This document shows, piece by piece, positions 28,420 to 36,478 of a stretch of DNA of 64,000 nt; position 1 is the stretch's first letter, and the number at the start of each line of letters is the position of its first letter. This stretch comes from Halalkalibacter oceani (GTDB lineage: Bacteria > Bacillota > Bacilli > Bacillales > Bacillaceae_D). Location: contig NZ_JAMBOL010000006.1 of the NCBI RefSeq assembly GCF_023715605.1, positions 62,001 through 126,000 on the forward strand. Direction: 5' to 3'. The notes under the pieces were generated by a model. The model was given only the letters and a program-made list of their open reading frames with translations. It did not search any database and was not told where the DNA came from. The position numbers and the translations under genes are program-made.

Positions 28420-28980
28420 ATGAAAAAAATTGTCGTCGGAATATCAGGTGCGAGTGGGGCCATTTACGGGATTCGTACGCTTGAAGTATTGCAAAAATTA
28501 GGGATGGAAAGTCACGCTGTCATCAGTAATGCGGCGAAGCAGACGATTGAATATGAAACCGATTATACGGTCGAAGACGTCCAGGCTCTGGCGACGTCGG
28601 TGTATGGACAGGAGGAAATTGGCGCAGCGATCTCCAGCGGTTCGTTTAAAGTCGACGGGATGATCGTCGCGCCATGTTCGATCAAAACATTATCGGCGAT
28701 TGCCAACAGCTTTAACGATGAACTGATTACAAGAGCGGCGGATGTTCAGCTGAAGGAAAGACGGAAGCTCGTTCTGATCGTCAGGGAAACGCCTTTTAAC
28801 TTAAGCCATTTGCAGCATATGACAATCATTACTCAAATGGGCGGCGTGATCCTTCCACCGGTTCCGTCCTTTTATCATAAGCCGAAAACGATTGATGATA
28901 TTGTCAATCAGACGATTGGCAAGGCGCTTGACCAATTTGAGATTGACGCCCGCTTATTTCGGCGCTGGGATGGCGGATGA
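28420..28980 (+). CDS. ubiX: UbiX-family flavin prenyltransferase
   Basis: The 186-residue protein begins MKKIVVGISGASGAIYGIR and contains VAPCSIKTLSAIA and LVRETP-like IVRETPFNLSH, all UbiX/Pad1 signatures. It makes prenylated FMN from FMN and dimethylallyl phosphate and so activates UbiD enzymes such as the one at 15835-17259. It is the last gene of the catabolic block, two bases after the MocA-like gene, and is followed by a terminator. Confidence 0.95.
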   Translation: MKKIVVGISGASGAIYGIRTLEVLQKLGMESHAVISNAAKQTIEYETDYTVEDVQALATSVYGQEEIGAAISSGSFKVDGMIVAPCSIKTLSAIANSFNDELITRAADVQLKERRKLVLIVRETPFNLSHLQHMTIITQMGGVILPPVPSFYHKPKTIDDIVNQTIGKALDQFEIDARLFRRWDGG

Positions 28981-29025
28981 CTAAGAAAACCAAACTCATG
29001 AAAAGATCGTGGCGCTCATTGCATA

Positions 29026-29078
29026 GAGGCTGAGCCAAAAGGGATAAAAAAAACAACCTTTTGGCCAGCCTCGTTTTT
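29026..29078 (+). terminator. Terminator of the catabolic island
   Basis: GAGGCTGAGCCAAAAGG (29026-29042) pairs with CCTTTTGGCCAGCCTC (29057-29072), followed by GTTTTTAG. Similar stems with related AAC/GTT loops end the units at 30347-30390 and 58749-58799. Confidence 0.87.
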
Positions 29079-29155
29079 AGATCGAAGAGATTACCCGTAA
29101 AACATCGCCTGCATTAATCGGCCGTTTCTCTTGCTGAAACAGGTCGTTTTGAACT

Positions 29156-29183
29156 TTCAACTGTATGCTAAACCTGCTATAAT
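29156..29183 (+). promoter_or_regulatory. Extended -10 promoter of tdk
   Basis: TGCTATAAT (29175-29183) is a perfect extended -10, with TTCAAC (29156-29161) as a weak -35 at spacing 16. It shows that tdk starts its own transcript after the island terminator. Confidence 0.62.
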
Positions 29184-29238
29184 TTTGCATGGTCATGATC
29201 ATAAGCAAGGGGAAAACTTATCGCAAGGGAGATTTATT

Positions 29239-29835
29239 TTGGCGCAATTATTTTTTAAATACGGTGCAATGAACAGTGGAAAATCAATTGAAATTTTGAA
29301 AGTGGCTCATAATTATGAAGAGCAGAACAAGCATGTCGTTATTTTAACATCGGCGGTTGATACGCGCGATGAAGTGGGTTATGTCTCTTCCCGCATCGGT
29401 CTTCGACGGAAAGCTGTGCCGATTTTTAGCGACACTGACATTTTTGAATACATTCGCGATCTTCAACGAAAACCGGCTTGCGTGCTCATTGATGAGTGCC
29501 AGTTTTTGAATAAGCATCATATTATCCAACTGACGCGGATTGTCGATGAGCTGGACATTCCAGTGATGGGCTTCGGCTTGAAAAACGACTTCCAAAATGA
29601 ACTGTTTGAAGGCAGCAAATATATGCTGCTTTATGCTGATAAAATTGAAGAAATGAAAACAATTTGCTGGTTCTGCGAACGTAAAGCGATCATGGCGTTG
29701 CGCGTTGAAAATGATCAGCCTGTTTACACCGGGGAGCAAATTAAAATTGGCGGCAACGAGTCCTATTATCCGGTCTGTCGCAAATGCTATCGAAATCCGC
29801 CGCTGGGGGAAACTAACAGAGATAATCAGGCTTAA
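29239..29835 (+). CDS. tdk: Thymidine kinase (E. coli/lactobacillus type)
   Basis: The 198-residue protein has the P-loop [15 protein letters not shown], the DECQF motif, IGGNESY and two Cys pairs (CWFC and CRKC) for structural zinc. These details match the enterobacterial and lactic-acid-bacterial Tdk lineage more than B. subtilis Tdk, whose P-loop reads GSMFSGKS. It salvages thymidine. The start is taken as TTG 29239, giving [11 protein letters not shown], with AAGGGAGA upstream; no ATG gives the family N terminus. The locus (before prfA) is the normal tdk place. Confidence 0.92.
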   Translation: MAQLFFKYGAMNSGKSIEILKVAHNYEEQNKHVVILTSAVDTRDEVGYVSSRIGLRRKAVPIFSDTDIFEYIRDLQRKPACVLIDECQFLNKHHIIQLTRIVDELDIPVMGFGLKNDFQNELFEGSKYMLLYADKIEEMKTICWFCERKAIMALRVENDQPVYTGEQIKIGGNESYYPVCRKCYRNPPLGETNRDNQA

Positions 29836-29888
29836 TTGGGCAAGCTACTCATGCAGCCTCATTGTAGGCGGCATGGAGGTGTTTCAGA

Positions 29889-30341
29889 ATGACAAAAGTA
29901 AAAGCTGTTCTGCTGGCGGCATTTCTGCTGCTTGTCGGCTGCGCAGGTCAGGGAGGAGAACAAGGACAGGCGGTCTCGGCTCTTGCTCATGAGGGCAATG
30001 TCATGTACGGCCTGTTCGGTCCCGGTCCGATGATGTATAGTGGCATCCGGCAACGGCCAACCTACTCTCACCGCGGCGAGGAAAACACAACGAGCACCAG
30101 CTTTCGGACATTAACGAATGAACGGCAAAACCTCGGCGACGACCAATCGCTTATTCATCAAATTATCCATGACCAGTTTGGCTTTGAAATGGGAATGGTC
30201 GTGATTGCCGGCAGCCATGCTTATGTGAAGGTGACGCCGCCGCCGGAGCTTGACGCACAGCAGAAAAAAGCTGAAATGACTAAGCTGAAAGAAGCTTTGC
30301 AGCAGCAAATTCCTCGTTATCAAGTCCATATTCGGGAATAG
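29889..30341 (+). CDS. Small lipoprotein, possibly YhcN/YlaJ-like
   Basis: The 150-residue protein has a signal peptide ending in the lipobox LVGC, a low-complexity Gly/Pro/Met stretch (residues 40-60) and a C-terminal 80-residue part (SLIHQIIHDQFGFEMG, VIAGSHAYVKV) that resembles the YhcN/YlaJ spore lipoprotein domain. This assignment is weak. GGAGGTG precedes the ATG at a good distance. It follows tdk closely and ends at a terminator. Confidence 0.7.
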   Translation: MTKVKAVLLAAFLLLVGCAGQGGEQGQAVSALAHEGNVMYGLFGPGPMMYSGIRQRPTYSHRGEENTTSTSFRTLTNERQNLGDDQSLIHQIIHDQFGFEMGMVVIAGSHAYVKVTPPPELDAQQKKAEMTKLKEALQQQIPRYQVHIRE

Positions 30342-30346
30342 AAGCA

Positions 30347-30390
30347 GGGGCTGGCCAAAAAGGTTGTTGTTACCTTTTGGCCAGCCCCTT
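30347..30390. terminator. Terminator after the lipoprotein gene
   Basis: GGGGCTGGCCAAAAAGG (30347-30363) and CCTTTTGGCCAGCCCC (30373-30388) form a long stem with a short GTTGTTGTTA loop, followed by TT only. Confidence 0.75.
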
Positions 30391-30474
30391 AAGCATTCCA
30401 TCATCTCCTGGCTTGTGCCCCTCAGAGCAAGAGACCGAACCAGCTTCGACTGCGCGGTTAAACCTCTTTTACTT

Positions 30475-30519
30475 GGAAGCTGCTGAAAAAGTGAAAATCG
30501 TATTTTTTCAGCAGCTTCC
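30475..30519. terminator. Repeat hairpin type 1, convergent terminator
   Basis: GGAAGCTGCTGAAAAA (30475-30490) pairs with TTTTTCAGCAGCTTCC (30504-30519). The loop contains GAAAATCGT, shared with the other type 1 copies. It borders the stop codon of the minus-strand gene that follows and can work in both directions. Confidence 0.78.
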
Positions 30520-31830
30520 TTATTTGCGGCGTGCTGTCTGCTGCACAGGGTCCCAGACGCCATTGTACGGCGGGGCGTAAGCGAGGTCGAGGTCTTCGAG
30601 CTCCTGCATCGTCATGCCATGGTAAAGGGCGGTGGCGAGTACATCAAGGCGTTTGTCGACACCGTCCCGTCCGAAGAGCTGCGCGCCGAGCAGCTGCCCG
30701 GTGTTCGGCTGATACAACAGCCGGATCAGCAGCTTCTCAGCCCCCGGATAATAAGAGGCATGCTGGGGGAGCTCGGCAGTGACAGCCTGATAAGGAATGC
30801 CGTGCTGCTCGGCTTCCCTTTTGGAAAGTCCGGTTCGTCCCAAGGTGAGAGAAAAGAATTTTACAATCGAGGTGCCGACGATTCCTTTGAAGCTTCTCGG
30901 TCTTCCGCTCATATTGATGCCGGCAATTCGGCCCTGTTTGTTGGCATGAGTTCCAAGCGGGATATAATCATCGCGCTCTTTAATCCGGTGATATTGAGTC
31001 GCGCAATCGCCGGCGGCATAAATCGAAGCGAGGTTTGTTTCCATAAAGGCATTGACTTTAATCGCCCCGTTTTCACTCAGCTCGATTCCGCTTCCTTTTA
31101 CAAAATCGGTATTTGGCCTGACGCCGATGGCGACAAGAACGAGATCGGCCGGGAGCGTCTGCTTATCCGTAACGACCTCCTCGACCCGCTTGGTACCGCC
31201 GAGTGCCTGAACTTCCTGATCGAACACAAGCTTGATCCCGTTTTTCTCTGCCTCGGCGTGAATATGTTCGGCCAGATCGGGATCAAAGATCGTCGCCAGC
31301 TGGGAATTGCGCTCAACGATTGTAACCTGCTTTCCACGGGCGGCGAAATTTTCCGCCATCTCCAGTCCAATATATCCTCCGCCGATAATCACCACATTGT
31401 CCACATCCTGCTTCAGTTCACGTAGCAGCCGCCTCGCGTCGGGGATCGTTTTCAATGTATGGACGCCGTCCAAGCTCTTCCCTTCCCATGAAGGAAGGAA
31501 TGGACGCGCTCCCGTGGCAATCAACAGCTTGTCATATGTAAGGTCAAAATGTTCACCGAAGACGCGTCTGGCCGTCGGGTCGATCCCGGTCACTTCATGA
31601 CGGGTGCGCGCGTCAATTTTGTATTTACGACGAAATGTTTCGACAGTGCGAGCCACGAGTTGATCAGGATCATCAATCAGTCCGCCAATCAAATAAGGCA
31701 GTCCGCACTGCGCGTACGAATAATCGTCGCCCATTTCAAGCGTCGTCACACTCGCCGTCGGGTCATGCCTGACAATTTGCATCGCCGCGCTCATTCCGGC
31801 GGCATCCCCGCCAATAATTACGTAGTTCAT
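30520..31830 (-). CDS. CoA-disulfide reductase-like FAD/NAD(P)H oxidoreductase
   Basis: The 436-residue protein is a class of pyridine-nucleotide-disulfide oxidoreductases with a single redox Cys: N-terminal FAD motif GGDAAGMSAAMQ, the active-site segment SYAQCGLPYLIGG, the second Rossmann motif IIGGGYIGLEMAE and YAAGDCAT. CoA-disulfide reductases and NADH oxidases share this layout; the single Cys at about residue 43 favours CoA-disulfide reductase. It keeps CoA thiols reduced. It is encoded on the opposite strand, diverging from prfA. Confidence 0.85.
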   Translation of the reverse strand: MNYVIIGGDAAGMSAAMQIVRHDPTASVTTLEMGDDYSYAQCGLPYLIGGLIDDPDQLVARTVETFRRKYKIDARTRHEVTGIDPTARRVFGEHFDLTYDKLLIATGARPFLPSWEGKSLDGVHTLKTIPDARRLLRELKQDVDNVVIIGGGYIGLEMAENFAARGKQVTIVERNSQLATIFDPDLAEHIHAEAEKNGIKLVFDQEVQALGGTKRVEEVVTDKQTLPADLVLVAIGVRPNTDFVKGSGIELSENGAIKVNAFMETNLASIYAAGDCATQYHRIKERDDYIPLGTHANKQGRIAGINMSGRPRSFKGIVGTSIVKFFSLTLGRTGLSKREAEQHGIPYQAVTAELPQHASYYPGAEKLLIRLLYQPNTGQLLGAQLFGRDGVDKRLDVLATALYHGMTMQELEDLDLAYAPPYNGVWDPVQQTARRK

Positions 31831-31923
31831 CTCCTCACCTCTCTGTTCTGAATCGTCTATATAGTATTCCCGCTGTCCGCCAAAGCTAAGCGAAAATCTT
31901 TTCCGTGCGAAACGGAGCTCACA

Positions 31924-31952
31924 TTGACCAGGTTCGATCGGTATACTATAAT
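31924..31952 (+). promoter_or_regulatory. Promoter of prfA
   Basis: TTGACC (31924-31929), spacer 17 and TATAAT (31947-31952) are close to the sigma-A consensus. Confidence 0.85.
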
Positions 31953-31993
31953 TAGACTGTTATGGACTGGAAATAGGTAATGAGGTGAAAACC

Positions 31994-33067
31994 GTGTTAG
32001 ATCGATTACAATCAGTAGAGGATCGTTATGATCGTCTGAACGAGCTATTAAGTGATCCTGATATTATAAATGACTCAAAGAAGCTGCGCGAGTATTCGAA
32101 AGAACAGGCTGATTTGCAGGAAACGGTAGCGGCTTTCAGAGAGTATAAGGAAGTGGTTGCCCAGCATCAGGATGCCCGGGCGATGCTGGAAGAGAAGCTT
32201 GATGACGAAATGCATGCGATGGTCAAGGAAGAAATTGACGAGCTGTCTTCGCGCAAGCAGGAGCTGGAAGAGCGTCTTAAAGTTCTTCTTTTACCGAAGG
32301 ATCCTAACGATGATAAGAACGTTATCGTCGAAATCCGCGGAGCTGCCGGGGGAGATGAAGCCCAGCTGTTTGCCGGCGACCTTTATAAAATGTATACCCG
32401 TTATGCTGAGTCACAAGGCTGGAAAACAGAAGTGATTGAGGCGACGACGACCGAGCTTGGCGGCTATAAGGAAATCATCTTCACCGTTAACGGAGCAGGG
32501 GCGTACTCCAAGCTGAAGTATGAAAACGGCGCCCACCGTGTTCAGCGCGTGCCGCAAACCGAATCAGGCGGACGGATTCACACGTCGACGGCGACCGTTG
32601 CCGTTTTGCCGGAGGCGGAAGAGGTCGAAGTGGAAATCCATGAAAAGGATATCCGCGTCGACACCTTTGCTTCAAGTGGACCGGGGGGACAAAGTGTAAA
32701 TACAACGATGTCTGCTGTCCGTCTTACGCATCTTCCAACAGGAACGGTCGTCTCCTGTCAGGATGAAAAGTCGCAGATCAAGAACAAGGAAAAAGCGATG
32801 AAGGTACTGCGCGCCCGCGTCTATGACAAGATTCAGCGTGAGGTGCAGGCCGAATACGATGAGAATCGTAAGCTGGCTGTCGGTACAGGTGATCGCTCCG
32901 AGCGTATCCGCACGTATAACTTTCCGCAGAGCAGGGTGACAGATCACCGCATCGGCCTGACCTTGCAGAAGCTTGAACAAATCCTGCAAGGAAAGCTCGA
33001 CGAAATCATCGATGCGCTGATTGTTGAAGAACAGGCAGACGCGATGAAACGGGCGGAGCAGCAATAA
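31994..33067 (+). CDS. prfA: Peptide chain release factor 1
   Basis: The 357-residue protein has the peptidyl-hydrolysis motif GGQ in [12 protein letters not shown] and the stop-codon recognition region with PxT (here VPQTESGG and TSTATVAV). RF1 reads UAA and UAG. GTG 31994 gives [12 protein letters not shown], aligned with B. subtilis RF1, with GAGGTG six bases away; the earlier GTG at 31985 overlaps this ribosome site. Its stop codon touches prmC. Confidence 0.97.
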   Translation: MLDRLQSVEDRYDRLNELLSDPDIINDSKKLREYSKEQADLQETVAAFREYKEVVAQHQDARAMLEEKLDDEMHAMVKEEIDELSSRKQELEERLKVLLLPKDPNDDKNVIVEIRGAAGGDEAQLFAGDLYKMYTRYAESQGWKTEVIEATTTELGGYKEIIFTVNGAGAYSKLKYENGAHRVQRVPQTESGGRIHTSTATVAVLPEAEEVEVEIHEKDIRVDTFASSGPGGQSVNTTMSAVRLTHLPTGTVVSCQDEKSQIKNKEKAMKVLRARVYDKIQREVQAEYDENRKLAVGTGDRSERIRTYNFPQSRVTDHRIGLTLQKLEQILQGKLDEIIDALIVEEQADAMKRAEQQ

Positions 33068-33934
33068 ATGAAGACAATGACATTGCATGAGGCCCTTCGC
33101 TGGGCTTCTTCTTTTTTGGAGCAAAGGTCGCTGGAACAGCCTGTTGCGGAGTGGCTGCTCCGTCATTATTTACAGCTTGATCGGGCGCAGCTGCTGATGA
33201 GGCTACATGATCCTGTCCCCGATGAACTGATCACGAGGCTGAAGCAGGATCTCGCCCGCCATGCGGAAGGCATTCCCGTTCAGCATCTAATCGGCTACGA
33301 AGAGTTTTATGGCCGTAAGTTCATCGTGAATTCCGATGTCCTGATCCCCCGTCCGGAAACAGAGGAGCTCGTGCAAGCGGTTCTCGGGCTGAAGGCGTCA
33401 CGTTTCGCTGATCGCCCGGTGACGGCGGCCGATATCGGCACAGGCAGCGGGGCGATTGCTGTCACCCTTGCGCTGGAAGCGCCGGAGATCGAACTGTATG
33501 CCGTTGATCTTTCCGAAGCGGCTTTAAAGATCGCTGAAAGAAATGCCGCCGGGCTTGGCGCTGACGTTTCCTTTTTGCGAGGTGATTTGCTGGAGCCGTT
33601 GCTGGAGCGCGGGCTAAAAATGGATATCGTTGTTTCCAATCCACCTTATATTCCACTGGCAGATGAACAGGAGCTGGCTATTCATGTCAAAGACCACGAG
33701 CCCCATCTCGCCCTGTTCGGCGGTGAAGATGGCCTTGTGCTCTATCGCCGGATGATTGGGCAGCTTCCTGCTGTCGTAAAGGCGGAAGCAATCATCGCTT
33801 TTGAAGTCGGCATTGGGCAGGCTGAAGCTGTCAGAGACATGCTGCAGCATGCTTTTCCAAAAGCGGAGACAGAAATTCGCCGCGATATTAACGGAAAAGA
33901 GCGGATCGTACTCGCTTACGGCAAGCTCCATTAA
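33068..33934 (+). CDS. prmC: Release factor glutamine methyltransferase PrmC
   Basis: The 288-residue protein has the N-terminal helical domain and a SAM-binding methyltransferase domain with ADIGTGSGAIAV and the catalytic VSNPPYIP. It methylates the Gln of the GGQ motif in RF1 and RF2, matching its place right after prfA (no gap). ATG 33068 is used; ATG 33077 is a close alternative. Confidence 0.96.
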   Translation: MKTMTLHEALRWASSFLEQRSLEQPVAEWLLRHYLQLDRAQLLMRLHDPVPDELITRLKQDLARHAEGIPVQHLIGYEEFYGRKFIVNSDVLIPRPETEELVQAVLGLKASRFADRPVTAADIGTGSGAIAVTLALEAPEIELYAVDLSEAALKIAERNAAGLGADVSFLRGDLLEPLLERGLKMDIVVSNPPYIPLADEQELAIHVKDHEPHLALFGGEDGLVLYRRMIGQLPAVVKAEAIIAFEVGIGQAEAVRDMLQHAFPKAETEIRRDINGKERIVLAYGKLH

Positions 33935-33965
33935 AGGCCGCTAGTTTTTTGTCGAAGACTGATAG

Positions 33966-33995
33966 GTTTAAAGAAGCACCACCCTGGCGACAATG
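33966..33995 (+). promoter_or_regulatory. Sigma-F promoter of spoIIR
   Basis: GTTTA (33966-33970), exactly 15 bases, then GGCGACAATG (33986-33995) match the sigma-F consensus GYWTA-N15-GGnRAnAMTw except for the last base. Transcription should start near 34001-34003, just before the ribosome binding site. SpoIIR is a known sigma-F gene in B. subtilis. Confidence 0.8.
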
Positions 33996-34017
33996 GCTGG
34001 TGAAAGGGTGGTGCTTC
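33973..34017 (+). promoter_or_regulatory. Hairpin masking the spoIIR ribosome binding site
   Basis: GAAGCACCACCCT (33973-33985) is perfectly complementary to AGGGTGGTGCTTC (34005-34017), with a 19-base loop. The 3' arm contains the spoIIR ribosome binding site (AAAGGGTGG at 34003-34011). RNA that reads through from prmC should fold and hide the site. A transcript started by the sigma-F promoter lacks the 5' arm. There is no T run, so it is not a terminator. Confidence 0.78.
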
Positions 34018-34020
34018 AAA

Positions 34021-34656
34021 ATGAAACCAACAGTTATTATTTATCTATTATTCTCGTTATTTGTCCTTGTATTGAGCTGGGAAGAGCAAAACGCCAAGGC
34101 GGTTGCCACCTTGCATCAGGAAGTCAGTGCCGAAGAGGCAATCCGTTTACGGATTCTCGGCAACAGCGACGCGATTGGCGATCAGGCGGTAAAGCGGGCG
34201 ATTCGCGATCAGGTCAATCAGGCGATCAGTGAATGGGCCGTTGAACTCGATAGTGTGGAGGAAGCGAAGGACGTCATTTCGTCCAATCTTTCCGCGATTG
34301 AAGAAATCGTCGCCGAAGAGCTGGAAAAAGCCGGCCTTAAGCAGTCGTATCAGGTTGAATTTACCGAAGTTCAATTTCCGACGAAGCTGTATGGGAATCT
34401 CGTTTATCCGGCAGGGGTTTATGATGCTGTTCTGATTACACTCGGAGAAGGAAAAGGAGAAAATTGGTGGTGTGTGTTATTCCCGCCGCTCTGTTTTCTT
34501 GAGATGGCCAATGGGGAAGCGGTGGAGACCGGACAGGAGACAGGAAGTGAAAGTGAACAGGAAGAGGAAGCGGAAGATGAAGTCGAAGTTGCCTTTTTTG
34601 TTGTCGAGTTGTTCTCGAATTTGGTTGACCGGATCTTTTCTTCTGAACAGGCATAA
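34021..34656 (+). CDS. spoIIR: Stage II sporulation protein R (signal for pro-sigma-E processing)
   Basis: The 211-residue protein has an N-terminal hydrophobic signal (residues 4-20, VIIYLLFSLFVLVLSW) and the SpoIIR core: EEAIRLRILGNSDAIGDQAVKRAIRD and NWWCVLFPPLCF. It is made in the forespore, secreted across the septum, and triggers SpoIIGA to process pro-sigma-E in the mother cell. After the core there is an acidic stretch (residues 177-193) that is longer than usual. ATG 34021 is chosen; an in-frame upstream start at 33949 lies before the sigma-F promoter. Confidence 0.93.
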   Translation: MKPTVIIYLLFSLFVLVLSWEEQNAKAVATLHQEVSAEEAIRLRILGNSDAIGDQAVKRAIRDQVNQAISEWAVELDSVEEAKDVISSNLSAIEEIVAEELEKAGLKQSYQVEFTEVQFPTKLYGNLVYPAGVYDAVLITLGEGKGENWWCVLFPPLCFLEMANGEAVETGQETGSESEQEEEAEDEVEVAFFVVELFSNLVDRIFSSEQA

Positions 34657-34711
34657 TGTGTACAAGCCATGCATATAGCTCTAGTAAGCAGATGATGAAA
34701 GGGTGAAAGGC

Positions 34712-35152
34712 ATGAGCATCGTCGTTCGGAGAGCTGAAGCGAAGGATTTGCTGGCGATTCAGTACCTGATTGCGAAAGCGGGTTTGCGTGAAGATGGCAT
34801 CGAGCAAAATCTGGAGGGATTTCTCGTCGTGTTAAATGAAGAAAACCAGCTCATTGGTACGGTTGGCATTGAACAATACGAACGAGACGGGCTTTTACGT
34901 TCACTCGTCCTCGATTCAAATAGTTGGAACGCACAGCTGACATTGGAGTTTTTGCAACTCGTGTTGCAATATGCGAAGGAGCAGGAGCTTGATAAAATTT
35001 ATCTTTGCTCAAAAGGAACAAATTCGCTGTTTCAACAGCTCGGTTTTCGGGAAGTGAAGGAGAAAGAGGTGCCTGAAGCGATTCAGGGCTCGGCTCATTA
35101 TCAACGCAATATCGGACTTGACACAAAACTATGGGCATGTGAATTAGTATAA
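34712..35152 (+). CDS. ywlB: GNAT-family acetyltransferase YwlB
   Basis: The 146-residue protein is a GNAT-fold acetyltransferase: VVRRAEAKDLLAI, LIGTVGIEQ, LRSLVLDSNSW and FQQLGFREV are in the usual order. B. subtilis YwlB holds the same place after spoIIR and is related to ArgA-type N-acetylglutamate synthases, but the substrate is uncertain. ATG 34712 follows AAAGGGTGAAAGG. It ends at a perfect terminator. Confidence 0.82.
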   Translation: MSIVVRRAEAKDLLAIQYLIAKAGLREDGIEQNLEGFLVVLNEENQLIGTVGIEQYERDGLLRSLVLDSNSWNAQLTLEFLQLVLQYAKEQELDKIYLCSKGTNSLFQQLGFREVKEKEVPEAIQGSAHYQRNIGLDTKLWACELV

Positions 35153-35158
35153 CTTACT

Positions 35159-35196
35159 AACAAGTTATCCACAGGAGTGGATAACTTGTTTTTTTC
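35159..35196 (+). terminator. ywlB terminator
   Basis: A 14-bp perfect stem (AACAAGTTATCCAC with GTGGATAACTTGTT) with a 4-base loop is followed by a T run. The stem contains TTATCCACA by chance (see rejected items). Confidence 0.93.
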
Positions 35197-35345
35197 GTTT
35201 TGGCCAATCAAGACAGAAAGAAAAAAGGGAAAAACAGGTAATGAGGCGCACTCCTTGATTTGGCGGTTTTTTTAAGGAAATGAAAGCGGCAGATTGACAT
35301 TGGTAAACATCCTCTGCAAAATGAAGAGGATAGGAGCGATGAGAT

Positions 35346-36386
35346 GTGAGTTATGAACATACGGAGTATTGGATTGTGGATAAAAATATCGATCAGGAGC
35401 GAACAAAGGCGCAAATAAACGAAGCCGGGATGTGGATAAAAAAAGGAGAGGTTATCGCCTTCCCGACAGAGACCGTTTACGGCCTCGGAGCAAACGCTTT
35501 AGATGAGCAGGCTGTCCGCAAAATATTCGCGGCCAAGGGCCGTCCGAGCGACAATCCGCTGATCGTGCATATTGCCGAGCGGCAGCAGCTCGATCAGCTG
35601 GTGACGGATATATCGCCACAAGCGGAAAAGCTGATTGCCCGCTTTTGGCCGGGTCCGCTGACGCTCATTTTCAAGAAAAAAGCGGCGGTCGCGCCAAGTG
35701 TAACAGCCGGGCTTGACACGGTCGCTGTCAGAATGCCGGATCATCCTGTCGCCAGCGCATTGCTTCAGGCGGCGGGTGTCCCTGTTGCGGCGCCGAGTGC
35801 CAACCTCTCGGGGAAGCCAAGTCCGACGTCGGCAGAGCATGTCCGCCATGATCTCGATCATAAAATCGCCGGCATCGTCGATGGAGGGAAAACCGGCGTC
35901 GGACTGGAATCAACCGTCCTCGACTGTTCCGGCACAGTGCCCGTTCTCTACCGCCCCGGCGGTGTAACAAAGGAGCAGATTGAAGCGGAAATCGGCCCGG
36001 TCGCCCTCGACCTTGCGCTTCATTCAGCACAGGAAACGCCGATGTCGCCAGGGATGAAGTATACACATTACGCCCCTGCCGGCACGCTCTGGCTCGTCCA
36101 GGACCGGTCGCGCATTCCGGAGCTGGTCGCCCGTTCCAAGGCGGAGGGGAAGCGCGTCGGTGTTCTGACGACAATTGAGCACCAGGCCGATTATCAAGCC
36201 GACCTCGTCAAAGCCTGTGGAAAAAGAAGCAGCCTGGCGACAGTAGCCGCTGACTTGTATGAGAGCTTACGCGCCTTCGACCATGCGGAGGTGGAAGTCA
36301 TTTATGCAGAAACATTCCCCGCTGAAGGCGTCGGGATTGCAATTATGAACCGGCTGGAAAAGGCCGCCGCGGGAAGAATGCTGTAA
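35346..36386 (+). CDS. ywlC: L-threonylcarbamoyladenylate synthase (YwlC/Sua5)
   Basis: The 346-residue protein has the Sua5 form: N-terminal YrdC domain (IAFPTETVYGLGANA, KIFAAKGRPSDNPLIVHI, PSANLSGKPSPT) and a C-terminal Sua5 domain. It makes threonylcarbamoyl-AMP from Thr, bicarbonate and ATP, the first step of t6A modification of tRNAs that read ANN codons. The start is GTG 35346, about ten bases after AGGAG; no suitable ATG is in frame. Confidence 0.95.
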   Translation: MSYEHTEYWIVDKNIDQERTKAQINEAGMWIKKGEVIAFPTETVYGLGANALDEQAVRKIFAAKGRPSDNPLIVHIAERQQLDQLVTDISPQAEKLIARFWPGPLTLIFKKKAAVAPSVTAGLDTVAVRMPDHPVASALLQAAGVPVAAPSANLSGKPSPTSAEHVRHDLDHKIAGIVDGGKTGVGLESTVLDCSGTVPVLYRPGGVTKEQIEAEIGPVALDLALHSAQETPMSPGMKYTHYAPAGTLWLVQDRSRIPELVARSKAEGKRVGVLTTIEHQADYQADLVKACGKRSSLATVAADLYESLRAFDHAEVEVIYAETFPAEGVGIAIMNRLEKAAAGRML

Positions 36387-36478
36387 ACAAGACCGTCCCG
36401 CCACTTACACTCATACACATGTTTGTTTTTGGACGTGCATAGAGTAGAGAGAGCATGTCTGTAATGAGGAGTGGTGGG

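Noticed and set aside
35165-35173. Perfect DnaA box TTATCCACA
   Set aside because: It is part of a 14-bp terminator stem after ywlB, is a single box, and has no origin features around it.
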